From Blautia sp. (GTDB taxonomy: Bacteria; Bacillota; Clostridia; Lachnospirales; Lachnospiraceae), in the NCBI GenBank assembly GCA_030841965.1, contig JAUUSJ010000172.1, forward strand, positions 1-7,985: a stretch of DNA of 7,985 bases, written 5' to 3'. The position numbers and the translations under genes were made by a program. The notes below the pieces were generated by a model, which was not told the origin of the DNA, searched no databases, and saw only the letters and a list, made by a program, of their open reading frames with translations. This document shows, one piece after another, positions 1 through 6,483 of this stretch. Positions within the stretch are counted from its first letter, which is position 1, and every line of letters starts with the position of its first letter.

Positions 1-105
1 GGGAGGCGGCATATATCAGCGTATGTCGAAAAACCGTGGGAACGAACGTGTTTTTTGAGGACATATCGACGGTCTCTCTTAGCGTCTGTCCCCACACCCC
101 CAAAA
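1..105 (-). repeat. Long-hairpin intergenic repeat, copy 1 (partial)
   Basis: On the minus strand this segment matches the left half of the complete copy at 4558-4640 with few substitutions. The shared blocks include AAACCGTGGGAACG-type and GAGGACATATC-type sequence (read on the plus strand). The similarity continues more weakly through an outer flank containing GCGTCT and a C-rich stretch, and ends about 30 bp short of the ribH stop codon. The rest of the element, including its loop and second arm, lies outside the window. The copy is inverted relative to the other two. No conventional terminator is visible between ribH and this repeat, so its hairpin may end the rib transcript; that is inference. 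Confidence 0.85.
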
Positions 106-127
106 TCATCCAACTAATAAAATTTTA

Positions 128-151
128 CTATGCAAGATTCTATGCAAGATT
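128..151. repeat. 12-bp perfect tandem duplication across the ribH stop codon
   Basis: The unit CTATGCAAGATT occurs twice back to back (128-139 and 140-151). Read on the minus strand it encodes Asn-Leu-Ala-stop in frame with ribH, so the gene ends with two consecutive copies of its last three codons plus TAG. The first stop reached terminates the protein, and the second copy is an untranslated duplicate. The function of RibH should not be affected. Confidence 0.9.
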
Positions 152-604
152 TCTTAAAAGATTCGCTGTCTCAATCGCACTAAGTGCACAATCGTATCCC
201 TTATTTCCAGCCTTTGTTCCAGCTCTCTCAATCGCCTGCTCAATATTATTTGTTGTGAGAACGCCAAACATAACAGGAACTTCACTGTTCATAGATACTG
301 TTGCAATTCCTTTGGAAACCTCGGCACATACATAGTCATAGTGGTCCGTGGAACCCTTAATAACTGCTCCGAGGCAGATGATTGCATCGTATTTTCCAGA
401 ATCCGCCATTTTTTTCGCCACAAGTGGCATCTCAAATGCACCTGGCACCCATGCAATATCGATATCATCTGTATTCGCTCCGTGACGAACAAGACCATCT
501 TCTGCTCCACTTACTAGTTTGGACACGATAAACTCGTTAAAACGCGCTGCTACGATACCTACCTTTAATCCTGTTGCAATTACATTTCCTTCTAATTTTC
601 TCAT
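140..604 (-). CDS. ribH: 6,7-dimethyl-8-ribityllumazine synthase (RibH)
   Basis: Lumazine synthase condenses 5-amino-6-ribitylamino-uracil with 3,4-dihydroxy-2-butanone 4-phosphate in the cytoplasm, the penultimate step of riboflavin synthesis. The 154-aa product has the family's usual length and is full length. Visible motifs are the substrate-binding RFNEFI (21-26), WVPGAFEMP (52-60), and LGAVIKGSTDHYDYVC (78-93), which contains the conserved His88. The FGVLTT region (113-118) and RAGTKAGNKG near the C-terminus (127-136) are also present. Family members assemble into pentamers or 60-mer capsids. The ATG is preceded by AAAGGAA at good spacing. It is the last gene of the rib operon, 118 nt after ribBA, and the spacer shows no convincing promoter or terminator. 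A 12-bp tandem duplication spans its stop codon. Confidence 0.97.
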   Translation of the reverse strand: MRKLEGNVIATGLKVGIVAARFNEFIVSKLVSGAEDGLVRHGANTDDIDIAWVPGAFEMPLVAKKMADSGKYDAIICLGAVIKGSTDHYDYVCAEVSKGIATVSMNSEVPVMFGVLTTNNIEQAIERAGTKAGNKGYDCALSAIETANLLRNLA

Positions 605-722
605 TGTTCTAATTCCTTTCTTTGTATCATATTTTTCTTTCTTTTTTGTTTTATTTATTTTTATCTATTATCTACTTATATAAAACAATGGTCTGACTTT
701 TGATATTCATTGACTTCTCAGT

Positions 723-1934
723 TTATTTGTAAGTAAATAAATGTCCCATCTTGTCTTGTTTTGTCTTAAGATAATAAGCATCATTCTCTCCAAGCTCCAT
801 CTGGATTGGAACTCTCTCTTTAATGGATAAATCAAAGGCGTCAAGACCTTCTATTTTGAGAGGATTATTTGTCATAAGTCGCATTTCTCTTACTCCGAGG
901 TCTTTTAATATCTGAGAGCCGATAGAATAATCTCTCATATCAGCTGGGAAGCCAAGCATAATATTGGCCTCGATCGTATCATAACCTTGGTCTTGTAATT
1001 CATAGGCGCGAATCTTATTAATAAGACCGATTCCTCTTCCCTCCTGTCTCATATAGAGAAGAACTCCTCTGCCTTCTTTCGCAATCATTTTCATCGCCGC
1101 ATCATACTGCTGACCACAGTCACATCTCTCCGAGCCGAACGCATCGCCTGTCAAGCATTCTGAGTGAACTCTGCAAAGTACGTCCTTTCCGTCTCCGATA
1201 TCGCCCATTACTAATGCGACATGGTGCTCGCCGTTTAGTTTATTTACATAGCCGTGCATCATAAAATCACCGTAACGAGTTGGCATCTTTGCAGTTGCCA
1301 CGCACTCGACAAAGCATTCATGTTCTCTTCTATACTGAACTAAATCTGCCACAGAGCTGATTTTAAGCTCATGTTTTTTGGCAAACTCAAATAAATCGTC
1401 TGCTCTCGCCATCGTGCCATCATCATTCATAATCTCACAGCAAAGACCAACTGGCTTTAACTTTGCAATATTCATCAAATCCACCGTGGCTTCTGTATGT
1501 CCTCTTCTCTCCATAACACCGTCTTTTTTGGCTAAAAGTGGGAACATATGTCCAGGTTTTCTAAAATCCGCCCCTGTTCTTCCCTCTTTTACTGCCTCCA
1601 TCGCTGTAGTGGAACGCTCAAAGGCTGAAATTCCTGTCGTTGTCTCCTTATAATCAATGGACTGTAAAAATGCAGTGCCGTGATTATCTGTATTCGTTGC
1701 ACACATTGGTCCAAGCCCTAATTTATCGGCATACTCTAAATTCATCGGCATACAGATAAGTCCTCTCGCATATTTTGCCATGAAATTAATATTTTCTGGA
1801 GTGGCAAATTCTGCGGCACAGATAATATCTCCCTCATTTTCTCTGCTCTCATCATCCATCAAAATAATGTTTTTTCCCGCTTTTAAATCAGCGATAATTT
1901 CCTCAATTGTGTTAAATTCCATAATCTCTGTCAT
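723..1934 (-). CDS. ribBA: Bifunctional DHBP synthase / GTP cyclohydrolase II (RibBA)
   Basis: This fusion enzyme starts both branches of riboflavin synthesis. The N-terminal RibB half (about 1-200) makes 3,4-dihydroxy-2-butanone 4-phosphate from ribulose 5-phosphate. The C-terminal RibA half (about 206-403) opens GTP to the diaminopyrimidine intermediate. RibB signatures are the acidic metal/substrate loop DDESRENEGD (27-36), FRKPGHMFPL (124-133) and GHTEATVDL (145-153). RibA signatures are RVHSECLTGD and SERCDCGQQ (255-276), whose Cys260, Cys271 and Cys273 bind zinc, then YMRQEGRGIGL (294-304) and MTNNPLKIEGL (354-364). Both halves look catalytically complete, and 403 aa is typical for the fusion. 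The ATG has a strong AAGGAG nine nt upstream. It lies 143 nt after ribE, and that gap carries a 32-bp tandem repeat. Regulation is expected from the FMN riboswitch ahead of ribD. Confidence 0.98.
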   Translation of the reverse strand: MTEIMEFNTIEEIIADLKAGKNIILMDDESRENEGDIICAAEFATPENINFMAKYARGLICMPMNLEYADKLGLGPMCATNTDNHGTAFLQSIDYKETTTGISAFERSTTAMEAVKEGRTGADFRKPGHMFPLLAKKDGVMERRGHTEATVDLMNIAKLKPVGLCCEIMNDDGTMARADDLFEFAKKHELKISSVADLVQYRREHECFVECVATAKMPTRYGDFMMHGYVNKLNGEHHVALVMGDIGDGKDVLCRVHSECLTGDAFGSERCDCGQQYDAAMKMIAKEGRGVLLYMRQEGRGIGLINKIRAYELQDQGYDTIEANIMLGFPADMRDYSIGSQILKDLGVREMRLMTNNPLKIEGLDAFDLSIKERVPIQMELGENDAYYLKTKQDKMGHLFTYK

Positions 1935-1968
1935 ATATTCTCTCTCCTTCTGTAACTATCCAAAATGT

Positions 1969-2040
1969 ATTTCAATATACTAATCTCTCGTTTTGAGGTT
2001 TAAAATTTATTTCAACATATTAATCTCTCATTTTGCAGTT
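1969..2040. repeat. Two 32-bp direct repeats (40-bp period) between ribE and ribBA
   Basis: The stretch 1969-2000 is repeated at 2009-2040 with four mismatches. Both contain ATTTCAA, TAATCTCTC and a TTTTG block. The repeats fill about half of the 143-nt gap between ribE and ribBA, which is long for neighbouring operon genes. I see no promoter, terminator or ORF in them. They could be a simple local duplication or a small post-transcriptional element; nothing in the sequence decides this. Confidence 0.8.
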
Positions 2041-2077
2041 GATTTATGAGTTATGATTTGTAAATATCATCCTCTTC

Positions 2078-2737
2078 TTAGAAAAAGCCATATTGTTTTA
2101 AGAAATCTTCATCAATTTTACTTTTTTCTTCTGTCTTTTTTTCTTCTTTTCCAAAAAACAATAGTTTTTCTACGTATTTTCCAATCATATCGCATTCCAG
2201 ATTTACCAAATCTCCTGGTTTTCTCTCAAGAAGCGTCGTCTCCTCACCAGTATGCGGAATAATAGATACTTTAAATATATGCTCATCCACGTATGCTACG
2301 GTGAGACTGATACCGTCAATGGCGATAGAGCCTTTCTCGATAATGCCTTTTAAGATTTCTCTCTTCGCCTCTATCGTAACCCAGACTGCATTCTCTTCTT
2401 GTTTCATATCAACGACTGTTCCGCATCCATCGATATGTCCACTCACGATATGACCGCCAAGTCTTTTATTAAGAGTCAAAGCTCTCTCAAGATTTACCTT
2501 TGTTCCTGGTTTAAAATTTGCAAAACCTGTTCTTCTCACAGTCTCAGCCATAATATCTGCCTGAAAATATCCAGAACCCATCCCCGTCACGGTAAGGCAA
2601 GTTCCATTCACTGCAATACTATCGCCGATTACCGTATCTTCAAGCACTTTGCTGGCCTTGATTGTCATTGTGGAAGATAGATTATTTTGCTCTATTCTTT
2701 GGATTACTCCAATTTCTTCTACAATTCCTGTAAACAT
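2078..2737 (-). CDS. ribE: Riboflavin synthase, alpha subunit (RibE)
   Basis: Riboflavin synthase dismutates two molecules of 6,7-dimethyl-8-ribityllumazine into riboflavin and the diaminopyrimidine that RibH reuses. The 219-aa protein shows the two tandem lumazine-binding beta-barrel domains of the family. The first runs from MFTGIVEEIG (1-10) through SIAVNGTCLTV (40-50) and NLERAL (82-87). The second runs from RLGGHIVSGHIDG (92-104) through SIAIDGISLTV (137-147), IIPHT (159-163) and GKYVEKL (186-192). The conserved MFTG start fixes the initiation codon; the upstream sequence is purine-rich (GAGAGTGAGAG) and only a weak ribosome-binding site. After the usual end of the fold it carries a charged tail of about 25 residues rich in Lys and Glu. 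It lies 50 nt downstream of ribD. Symbol follows the Bacillus convention; E. coli literature uses ribC or ribE. Confidence 0.97.
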   Translation of the reverse strand: MFTGIVEEIGVIQRIEQNNLSSTMTIKASKVLEDTVIGDSIAVNGTCLTVTGMGSGYFQADIMAETVRRTGFANFKPGTKVNLERALTLNKRLGGHIVSGHIDGCGTVVDMKQEENAVWVTIEAKREILKGIIEKGSIAIDGISLTVAYVDEHIFKVSIIPHTGEETTLLERKPGDLVNLECDMIGKYVEKLLFFGKEEKKTEEKSKIDEDFLKQYGFF

Positions 2738-2787
2738 TTTCTCTCACTCTCTTTCTAAAATTTCATGGAAAGATGAAATGTATTCGA

Positions 2788-3918
2788 TTATTTCTTTCGA
2801 TATCCCTCAATGCAGATATCTTGTCCTATCTGTCTTGTCGTCATATTTTCAAGGGAAAAAGCATCTCTTAAATGACGAAATCCCTCACCACCGAGAGCTG
2901 TCTTCGTTTGCTGTCCTCCAAGCATTATCGGTGCGATATAATATCTCACCTTATCGACAATTCCAGCTTTTATCGCTCCAAATGCTAAGTCAGCTCCGCC
3001 TTCTAGTAACACACTGTCAATCTTTCTCTCGCTGATTGCTTTTTGCAAGCCGACTAAATCTACATGTCCATCTTCCCCATCTAATATGAGAACTTCCACA
3101 CCCATCTCTTCTATCCTCTGCTTTTTCTCGCTCTTCGCTCTGCTTGTCGTGGCAATAATTGTCTTTGCAATGTCTTGATTTTTTAGTATATTGGCATCGA
3201 GTGGTGTTCTAAGAGAGGAATCTACAATAATTCGGATTGGACTTTTCTTTCCCTCCAATCTACAAGTAAGACTTGGATTATCGGCAAGTACCGTTCCTAT
3301 CCCAACCATAATGGATGCATACTGTCCTCTTAGCTCATGCACTTCTTTTCTGGACTCCTCACAGGAAATCCACTGACTCTCACCAGTTACGGTAGCTATC
3401 TTTCCATCCAGAGAGAGAGCTGATTTTAGAAGGATGAAAGGCTTTTTTGTTGTCACGTACTGGAAAAAGATTTCATTTAGCTTTAAGCATTCCTCTTTTC
3501 GTATTCCAGATACGACTTCAATTCCAGCTTTCTGCAGCTTTTTGACACTCTGTCCAGCTACAAGAGGGTTTGGGTCAAGCGTTCCGATGACGACTCGACT
3601 TACTTCCTTCCTTAGTACTAGGTCTACGCATGGAGGGGTTTTCCCGTAGTGAAAACATGGTTCTAATGTTACGTAGATAGTGGCGCCTTTTGTATTCTCT
3701 CCTCGCTTTTTGGCATCGGCAAATGCATTGACTTCGGCATGTGGTCCTCCGTATTTTTTGTGGTATCCTTCTCCGATAATCTTACCATCTCTTACGATAA
3801 CCGCTCCGACCATCGGATTCGGATTCGTAAATCCTGCTCCTTTTTTCGCTAAGGAGAGGGCAATTGCCATATATTGTTCGTCTATTTTTTGTTGTTCTTT
3901 TCTTGCTTCGATTCCCAT
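2788..3918 (-). CDS. ribD: Bifunctional pyrimidine deaminase/reductase (RibD)
   Basis: RibD carries out the second and third steps of the GTP branch: deamination of the diaminopyrimidine, then NADPH-dependent reduction of the ribosyl side chain. The N-terminal cytidine-deaminase-like domain (about 13-150) has the zinc site HAE (60-62) plus PCFHYGKTPPC (87-97, Cys88 and Cys97) and the substrate motif NPNPMVGAV (32-40). The C-terminal reductase domain (about 158-376) shows SLDGKIA (169-175), ESQWIS (180-185), GIGTVLADNPSLT (206-218), LLEGG (304-308) and PIMLGG (330-335). Length (376 aa) and motif set are normal, so both activities should be intact. The ATG follows AAAGGAC; an internal Met17 is possible but has no better context. 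It is first in the operon and is preceded by a leader of roughly 480 nt with an FMN riboswitch and two terminators. Confidence 0.98.
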   Translation of the reverse strand: MGIEARKEQQKIDEQYMAIALSLAKKGAGFTNPNPMVGAVIVRDGKIIGEGYHKKYGGPHAEVNAFADAKKRGENTKGATIYVTLEPCFHYGKTPPCVDLVLRKEVSRVVIGTLDPNPLVAGQSVKKLQKAGIEVVSGIRKEECLKLNEIFFQYVTTKKPFILLKSALSLDGKIATVTGESQWISCEESRKEVHELRGQYASIMVGIGTVLADNPSLTCRLEGKKSPIRIIVDSSLRTPLDANILKNQDIAKTIIATTSRAKSEKKQRIEEMGVEVLILDGEDGHVDLVGLQKAISERKIDSVLLEGGADLAFGAIKAGIVDKVRYYIAPIMLGGQQTKTALGGEGFRHLRDAFSLENMTTRQIGQDICIEGYRKK

Positions 3919-3936
3919 TGTCGTCCTTTCCCTTCG

Positions 3937-3966
3937 GATACTGGGTTTTTCGATACTGGATTTTTC
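3937..3966. repeat. 15-bp tandem duplication just upstream of the ribD ribosome-binding site
   Basis: GATACTGGGTTTTTC (3937-3951) is followed directly by GATACTGGATTTTTC (3952-3966), with one mismatch in 15. The duplication sits between terminator 2 and the ribD ribosome-binding site, in the untranslated leader. It looks like a local slippage or duplication event. No function is evident. Confidence 0.85.
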
Positions 3967-4001
3967 GTTGGCTTATCGTATGATATAGCCAGAATTTTGA
4001 T

Positions 4002-4032
4002 ATAAAAAAACCGCCCTAGTTTATAGGGCGGT
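4002..4032 (-). terminator. Intrinsic terminator 2 in the rib leader
   Basis: On the minus strand the sequence ACCGCCCTA, loop TAAAC, TAGGGCGGT forms a 9-bp GC-rich hairpin followed directly by an uninterrupted run of T residues. It lies about 240 nt downstream of the FMN riboswitch and about 85 nt before ribD. It is the stronger of the two leader terminators by stem quality. It must be bypassed for ribD to be transcribed, so it is probably conditional. Its 5' arm contains CCGCCCT, which could pair with the GGGGCGG at the 5' side of the riboswitch; that pairing is only an inference. Confidence 0.85.
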
Positions 4033-4171
4033 AATATCGCTTTTGGATTAAGATGTATGAGATGAATAATTATGAATATAAACGAGGTTGTAAGGGTAAG
4101 TTTGTGTATGTTTTGAATGGTTTTATTCGTACTTGGCTATGTGGGTAATAAGGGTAGTGAAACTGTAGTAC

Positions 4172-4204
4172 AAATAAAAAATGCCCAGTTGATAAAACTG
4201 GGGC
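4172..4204 (-). terminator. Intrinsic terminator 1, likely FMN riboswitch expression platform
   Basis: On the minus strand CCCAGTT, loop TTATC, AACTGGG forms a 7-bp perfect stem. It can be extended by one G-C pair past a bulged C, and is followed by CATTTTTTATTT. It starts about 70 nt after the riboswitch aptamer, which is the usual position for the terminator of an FMN riboswitch. The expected behaviour, from the family, is termination when FMN is bound and read-through when it is not. I could not identify a convincing antiterminator by eye. Confidence 0.8.
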
Positions 4205-4275
4205 GATAAAATATCTCTTACATAGTTATCATATCGTGGGATATGAATGGTATGTTTATCTATTCATCTCATCTT

Positions 4276-4382
4276 TCTTCTCTCATCCAGACTATACTGT
4301 CGGTTTTGGAATTGCACCAAATCAACCAAATATGGCTCGCGGACTGTAACCGCCGGTGGGGAATTGCGCCCCGCCCCGAAGA
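4276..4382 (-). promoter_or_regulatory. FMN riboswitch (RFN element)
   Basis: The minus strand carries the RFN consensus in order. It begins with TCTTCGGGGC, followed by GCAATTCCCCACCGGCGGT, then a GTCCGCGAGC hairpin, then GATTTGGTGCAATTCC, CCGACAGTATAGTCTGGATG and GAGAGAAGA. The closing helix P1 pairs TCTTC (4382-4378) with GAAGA (4280-4276) perfectly. FMN riboswitches bind flavin mononucleotide and repress riboflavin synthesis or transport genes, by termination in most Bacillota. Here it lies between the rib promoter and two intrinsic terminators, ahead of ribD, so it should control the whole four-gene operon at the transcriptional level. Confidence 0.97.
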
Positions 4383-4409
4383 TTGTTTATTATTTGTTGT
4401 TCTGGGATT

Positions 4410-4438
4410 ATTATAGCTTAAGTTTATTTGTTTTTCAA
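4410..4438 (-). promoter_or_regulatory. Promoter of the rib operon
   Basis: On the minus strand a -35 TTGAAA (4438-4433) is separated by exactly 17 nt from a consensus -10 TATAAT (4415-4410). This is a near-perfect housekeeping sigma-factor promoter. Initiation is predicted around 4402, about 20 nt ahead of the riboswitch. The -35 lies only 9 bp from the conserved core of repeat copy 2, and an equivalent arrangement is found beside repeat copy 3. Confidence 0.88.
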
Positions 4439-4447
4439 GTATTTTTT

Positions 4448-4753
4448 TTAGTACGATGAGGGAAAATTTTTGTTTGTTAGATGGAGGTTGTTAATTTGGT
4501 GGGAAATGGAAGTAGACGCGAAGAGAGTTTATCAATTTGGGGTGAATGAAAGTAGACGCGAAGAGAGTCCGCAGATATGTCCTCTAAAAACACGTTTGTT
4601 CCCACGGTTTTTCGACATACGCTGATTTTTGCCGCCTCCCGCAAACTCGCACCGTTGGTGCTCAGACAGTGCTCCAGCGGCAAAGCTAAGTATATCGAAA
4701 AACCGCTCCACTCTCTATCGTTTTTAGAGGACATATCTGCGGACTCTCTTCGC
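4448..4753 (+). repeat. Long-hairpin intergenic repeat, copy 2 (complete)
   Basis: This is the only complete copy. The outer arms 4558-4590 and 4721-4753 are perfect inverted repeats (33 of 33 positions by eye). Inside them a second, imperfect inverted pair is centred on CGGTTTTTCGA (about 4605-4615 and 4695-4705). A small central hairpin, GCACC-GTT-GGTGC, sits at 4649-4661. The whole can fold into one stem-loop of about 196 nt. To its left lies a shared flank (4448-4557) beginning TTAGTACGATGAGGGA, which is also present in copy 3. Part of this flank is duplicated in tandem here. Short ORFs crossing it follow from the symmetry and are not credible genes. It is non-coding and sits between the ATPase gene and the rib promoter. 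It could be a non-autonomous mobile element, a structured RNA or terminator module; I do not recognise a named family. Confidence 0.92.
4493..4568. repeat. Tandem duplication within the flank of repeat copy 2
   Basis: A unit of about 36 bp starting AATTTGG and ending AGTAGACGCGAAGAGAGT occurs at 4493-4528 and again at 4534-4568. The last 18 bp are identical and the first part has a few differences. Copy 3 of the repeat has only one such unit, so this duplication is specific to copy 2. As a result GCGAAGAGAG, the outer tip of the hairpin arm, is present twice on the left side. Confidence 0.85.
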
Positions 4754-4878
4754 TGTGTACTGGCAAAACTCTATGAAATTTTTTATTTTTATAGTGACAA
4801 CTATTACATTGTCTATGATTTCAATAGTTTAATCTGCTTTTTAATTGTTCAAGCATTTCTATTCCTAATTCTAAACTA

Positions 4879-6483
4879 TTATACGACTGCCTCTATCAAT
4901 ACTTTATCTCCAACAACAATTTCATAAACTCCAATCTGTTTTTTCTTATTAAAATTAAAGCTAAGCATATATCCTTTCTTAACCTGATAGTCATCCATAT
5001 ATCCAACAAGTTGTTTTTCTCCGCGAATATTATATTCTTGACCATGCCATATCTTTAACTCAATGATATATTGTTCGCCATGATAATCCACAATGATATC
5101 TGTCCTTCTCAAATCTCTAGTTCGAGATTCAATATAATAATTTCCTACTCCATTGATAATTGGACGCAGATATAGTAAAAAGTAAGTTCTCCCTTCATCC
5201 TCAACAAACCGATTATCTCTATTTCCGTATAAAGCGTGAAAATGTTCCACAAATTTTTCAAGAACTCGACGCATATTTAAATGACCATCTATTATAAACT
5301 GATTTTTATCTTGCAAAGATACCTTGTAAATATCTAATTTCTGCATCTCAGATTCAGATAAGTATTTATTATAAAGCCGAGTTTCAAAGATTCGATTGGA
5401 TATCACTACATTTCCATTCTGATTTTTAATAAAACCAAACATTGTTGCCGTATCCATATCCTGATTATCTGGGACATAGGCTATTGTTTTTCCTGTAAAT
5501 AATAGAGTACGAATCATAATATTTAACTCTGGATAATTTGTCAGTTTTCCAATCAATGATTCAAACAATGTGTTTTTTTCTGACAATATTATCTTCACAG
5601 CTTCATTAAATCCTATTTTTGTCCATGCACTAGTTTTCGATTGAAACTCCTCCATTACACTAACTTTTTCATCCAGCAGCTTACATAATCTAGATACTAA
5701 AAATGGATAACCCGAAGTATACTCATAGAGCAAGCTCGCCATCATATCTATATCCATTCCTGTCTGATAATCCTCTTCATATTCAAGAAGCATTCCAATA
5801 ATTCCCTCTTTGGATAAACTCATATCAATTTCAAAATCAGCAGCTATGTTCCACGGACTATTTACCCTATGTTCTTCTTCTGAACGCAATTTTAGCCTTA
5901 AATTTCTTATATCATAGACACTCGCAAGAATAACTGATTGAAATGTAGGTTGAACATCGCGTTCTATATAATATGCCCTTAGCTGTGACAAAAAATCAAA
6001 AAATACCATATTATTTGTTGCACTATCTACCTCATCAATTATTAAAACAATGGGCTTAAGCGAAACTGAGCAAAGTTCACTGAGAATTTCAAACAAATTT
6101 TTCATCGAAAAAAATGAATTATAATTTTCTGTCTTTTTATTTAATTCATCTAACACTCCCTCCAGTTCGTGATTCATCACAGGTTTATTGCGTTTAAACA
6201 ACTTCACAAATGTATCGGCAAATGAAAGTGCAAAACGATTCTCTGTTTCAAACTCTGCATTACTAAATTTTTGAAAATCCATTGAGATAACATAATATTC
6301 CTTTTGCAAACGCTTACTTAATGCTCGCAATGTAGTTGTTTTTCCATACTGCCTCGCACAATTAATAGTAAAGTAATTTTCCCTATCTACTAAAATTTTT
6401 ATATTCTCAATCCTTTTATCGATATTTACCATATAATGCTTCTCTGGTATACATACAGCAGTCGTATTAAATATTTTAGCCAT
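4879..6483 (-). CDS. AAA-like ATPase with C-terminal PD-(D/E)XK nuclease-like domain
   Basis: This 534-aa protein joins a P-loop ATPase to a restriction-nuclease-fold domain, the AAA-ATPase-like/PDDEXK_9 architecture found in multiple copies in many gut anaerobes. The N-terminus (about 5-40) precedes a Walker A CARQYGKTT (42-50, Lys48), and a Walker B PIVLIIDEVD (144-153, Asp150 and Glu151) follows. The segment SPWNIAADFEIDMSLS (209-224) and a helical lid continue the AAA region. At the C-terminus, Asp462 with E475-x-K477 in TDIIVDYHGEQYIIELK, followed by Gln491 and Tyr495, fits a complete PD-(D/E)XK active site. The role of the family is not established, and no target can be named. As I recall the family, Cys42 replaces a more usual Arg before the P-loop. 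The ATG overlaps the upstream small gene by 8 bp and has a good site, AAGGAAAG. Composition is more AT-rich than the rib genes. Confidence 0.9.
   Translation of the reverse strand: MAKIFNTTAVCIPEKHYMVNIDKRIENIKILVDRENYFTINCARQYGKTTTLRALSKRLQKEYYVISMDFQKFSNAEFETENRFALSFADTFVKLFKRNKPVMNHELEGVLDELNKKTENYNSFFSMKNLFEILSELCSVSLKPIVLIIDEVDSATNNMVFFDFLSQLRAYYIERDVQPTFQSVILASVYDIRNLRLKLRSEEEHRVNSPWNIAADFEIDMSLSKEGIIGMLLEYEEDYQTGMDIDMMASLLYEYTSGYPFLVSRLCKLLDEKVSVMEEFQSKTSAWTKIGFNEAVKIILSEKNTLFESLIGKLTNYPELNIMIRTLLFTGKTIAYVPDNQDMDTATMFGFIKNQNGNVVISNRIFETRLYNKYLSESEMQKLDIYKVSLQDKNQFIIDGHLNMRRVLEKFVEHFHALYGNRDNRFVEDEGRTYFLLYLRPIINGVGNYYIESRTRDLRRTDIIVDYHGEQYIIELKIWHGQEYNIRGEKQLVGYMDDYQVKKGYMLSFNFNKKKQIGVYEIVVGDKVLIEAVV

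Noticed and set aside
36..335. Plus-strand reading frame starting in repeat copy 1 and running into ribH
   Set aside because: It begins in non-coding repeat and continues antisense through a clearly real ribH. There is no ribosome-binding site.
605..722. Internal promoter or terminator between ribBA and ribH
   Set aside because: No hexamer pair at 16-18 nt spacing stands out, and the A/T runs lack a GC stem on the minus strand.
2649..3035. Plus-strand reading frames antisense to ribD, ribE and ribBA (for example 2649-3035, 3680-3988, 1378-1653)
   Set aside because: They are shadows of well-supported minus-strand genes, with no domains, start signals or promoters.
4035..4171. Possible leader ORF between the two rib terminators
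   Set aside because: The minus strand contains no ATG in this stretch and no convincing alternative start, so a coding leader is not supported.
4754..4878. Terminator after the ATPase gene
   Set aside because: Only an AT-rich 7-bp pairing (AACTATT with AATAGTT) with a large loop is visible, without a clean T-run directly after it. The repeat hairpin further on is a better candidate.
4577..4927. Plus-strand reading frame across repeat copy 2, and its minus-strand counterpart at 4477-4734
   Set aside because: Both lie mostly within the inverted arms. The two strands encode near-identical peptides simply because the arms are inverted copies, and neither frame has a ribosome-binding site or a recognisable protein.
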